24,426 bases of DNA from Gordonia sp. UBA5067 (lineage in GTDB: Bacteria > Actinomycetota > Actinomycetes > Mycobacteriales > Mycobacteriaceae). Location: positions 1 through 24,426 of the forward strand of contig NZ_DIAX01000040.1 of the NCBI RefSeq assembly GCF_002414845.1, in the 5' to 3' direction. The position numbers were made by a program, and so were the translations under genes. The notes beneath the pieces were generated by a model, which saw only the letters and a program-made list of their open reading frames with translations, did no database searches and had not been told where the DNA came from. Shown one piece after another: positions 22,833-24,426 of the stretch (position 1 is the stretch's first letter; every line of letters begins with the position of its first letter).

Positions 22833-24426
22833 TTGCCGCCTCCATAATCGCGTCGTTGACATCACGGCCGTCGCGTTCGGCGGCCTCGATGGCGAGCAGA
22901 ACCCGCTTGTAGTCGCGCGGCATCACCTTGCGGAAGTGCGCCCGCTGCGCGTCGAAGTCCGCAAGGATCGCCCCGGCAACCGGTGAATCGGTCTCATCGC
23001 GGTAGTCCGCGATCGTCTCCTGCAGGAAGGCGACATCGTCGACGCCGAGCTGCTCGATGTCCACCAGCTCCGGATTGAGGTTCTCCACCAGCCGGCCGTC
23101 GGGGTCGTAGAAGTAAGCGATACCGCCCGACATTCCCGCCGCGACGTTGCGGCCGGTGGCACCCAAGACCACCACCCGCCCGCCGGTCATGTACTCACAG
23201 GCATGGTCGCCCACGCCCTCCACCACGGCGGTGACCCCGGAGTTGCGGACACAGAACCGTTCGCCGGCGATGCCACGGAGATAGATGGATCCCGATGTAC
23301 CGCCGAACCCGATGACGTTGCCCGCGATGATGTTGTCCTCGGCGACAAAGCCAGCCGGCGCCGTGCCGGCCGGACGCACGACGATCCGCCCGCCGGACAG
23401 GCCCTTGCCGACGAAGTCGTTCGCGTCACCGGCCAGTCGCAGCGTGATGCCGGCGGGGACGAATGCACCAAAGCTGTTGCCGGCTGACCCGGTGAACGCA
23501 ATCTGGATCGTGTTGTCCGGCAGCCCGTGGGCGCCGTGCGCCTTGGTCACCTCGTGGCCGAGCATCGTGCCGACCGTGCGGTTGACGTTGCTGACCGACC
23601 GCGACAGCGAGATCGGTGCCGCGGTGTCGATCGCCGCCCGGCACTGGGCGATGAGGTCTTGGTCCAGCGCTCGGTCCAGTGCGTGGTCCTGACTTCGCGA
23701 GCAGTACCGGTCCTGGTTCATGAACGGCGACTCCACCTGGGCCAGGATCGGGCTCAGATCGAGCTTTCCGGCCTTCGCGTCACGCCAGTGCGCGAGCGCC
23801 TTGGACGTGTCGAGGGCTTCAACCTGTCCGACCGCCTCCTGCAGGGTCCGGAAGCCCAGCCGGGCCAGCAGTTCGCGCACCTCTTCAGCGATGTACCGCA
23901 TGAAGTTCTCCACGAACTCGGGTTTGCCGGTGAATCGCTCACGCAGCAACGGATTCTGCGTCGCGACTCCCACCGGGCACGTGTCGAGGTGGCAGACGCG
24001 CATCATGATGCAGCCCGAGACCACCAGGGGTGCGGTCGCGAAACCGAACTCCTCGCCGCCCAACAGCGCCGCGATGACGACGTCGCGCCCCGTTTTGAGC
24101 TGTCCGTCAACCTGGACGACGATGCGGTCGCGCAAGCCGTTGAGCAACAGCGTCTGCTGGGTTTCGGCCAGGCCGATCTCCCAGGGGGCACCCGCATGTT
24201 TGAGCGATGTCAGCGGACTCGCACCCGTGCCGCCGTCATACCCGGAGATGAGCACGACATCGGCGTGCGCCTTCGACACGCCGGCCGCAACCGTTCCGAC
24301 CCCGATCTCGGAGACGAGCTTGACGTGGATCCGCGCCTGCGGGTTGGCGTTCTTCAAATCGTGGATGAGTTGCGCCAGATCCTCGATTGAATAGATATCG
24401 TGATGCGGCGGCGGCGAGATCAGGCC
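22825..24426 (-). CDS. gltB: Glutamate synthase [NADPH] large (alpha) subunit, C-terminal part
   Basis: The last 533 residues of GltB; the N-terminal two thirds, including the glutamine amidotransferase domain, lie beyond the right edge. The fragment opens inside the FMN-binding synthase domain ([32 protein letters not shown]). It continues with the 3Fe-4S cluster cysteines in C-x5-C-x4-C spacing ([12 protein letters not shown]) and ends with the GXGXG beta-helix domain ([38 protein letters not shown]). The reading frame is continuous to the window edge with no break, so the gene appears intact. It converts 2-oxoglutarate plus glutamine to two glutamates together with GltD, the core of nitrogen assimilation. 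Confidence 0.97.
   Translation of the reverse strand, partial: GLISPPPHHDIYSIEDLAQLIHDLKNANPQARIHVKLVSEIGVGTVAAGVSKAHADVVLISGYDGGTGASPLTSLKHAGAPWEIGLAETQQTLLLNGLRDRIVVQVDGQLKTGRDVVIAALLGGEEFGFATAPLVVSGCIMMRVCHLDTCPVGVATQNPLLRERFTGKPEFVENFMRYIAEEVRELLARLGFRTLQEAVGQVEALDTSKALAHWRDAKAGKLDLSPILAQVESPFMNQDRYCSRSQDHALDRALDQDLIAQCRAAIDTAAPISLSRSVSNVNRTVGTMLGHEVTKAHGAHGLPDNTIQIAFTGSAGNSFGAFVPAGITLRLAGDANDFVGKGLSGGRIVVRPAGTAPAGFVAEDNIIAGNVIGFGGTSGSIYLRGIAGERFCVRNSGVTAVVEGVGDHACEYMTGGRVVVLGATGRNVAAGMSGGIAYFYDPDGRLVENLNPELVDIEQLGVDDVAFLQETIADYRDETDSPVAGAILADFDAQRAHFRKVMPRDYKRVLLAIEAAERDGRDVNDAIMEAANG

Overview
The window is about 24.4 kb of GC-rich chromosomal DNA from an actinobacterium, most likely of the order Mycobacteriales (Gordonia/Williamsia/Rhodococcus-like). 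The reasons are the LysX-type lysyl-phosphatidylglycerol synthase/lysyl-tRNA synthetase fusion, a GabD2-type dehydrogenase, a BfrB-type ferritin and an EspR-like regulator. From memory, the order LCP protein - ferritin - glpQ1 - DUF4328 - sodA - EspR-like - DUF6474 - rraA - gltD/gltB follows the Mycobacterium tuberculosis Rv3840-Rv3859 region, with extra genes interspersed. Codon use looks uniform. I see no insertion sequence, phage gene, tRNA, rRNA or CRISPR array, so this reads as a conserved core-genome block and not an island.

Left part (1-5.2 kb): an LCP cell-wall ligase on the plus strand converges, stop on stop, with a ferritin. The ferritin is the last gene of a minus-strand series: rhodanese -> zinc-ribbon/DUF4328 membrane protein -> glycerophosphodiester phosphodiesterase -> DUF5926 -> ferritin. 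The 379-bp region upstream of the rhodanese holds a CRP-like palindrome and a cluster of DnaA-box-like 9-mers. Next (5.2-8.1 kb): msrA is translationally coupled to an AlkZ-like (HTH_42) protein that keeps a QxQ motif. Divergently, a regulated-looking promoter drives a 43-residue membrane microprotein followed by sodA, whose residue 145 suggests manganese. A very long inverted repeat separates sodA from the next unit.

Middle (8.1-15.5 kb): a two-gene ECF-type transporter in which a membrane domain and both ATPases are fused, an EthD-like protein, an EspR-like regulator with a palindrome over its promoter, a RecB-like/DEDD nuclease, a highly basic DUF6474 protein and a small secreted protein. 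Right part (15.5-24.4 kb): lysX -> rraA -> succinic semialdehyde dehydrogenase -> secreted protein on the minus strand, a divergent S4 RNA-binding protein, and the overlapping gltB-gltD pair, with gltB running off the window.

Themes are oxidative/iron stress (ferritin, SodA, MsrA), envelope and lipid work (LCP, GlpQ, LysX) and nitrogen/carbon metabolism (GltBD, GabD2). The most striking pattern not explained by gene families is that seven genes show a TANNNT hexamer exactly 6-7 bases before the start codon, the signature of leaderless transcription. I found no clearly new multi-gene system. The best leads are the msrA/AlkZ-like pair, the microprotein-sodA control region and the DnaA-box cluster.
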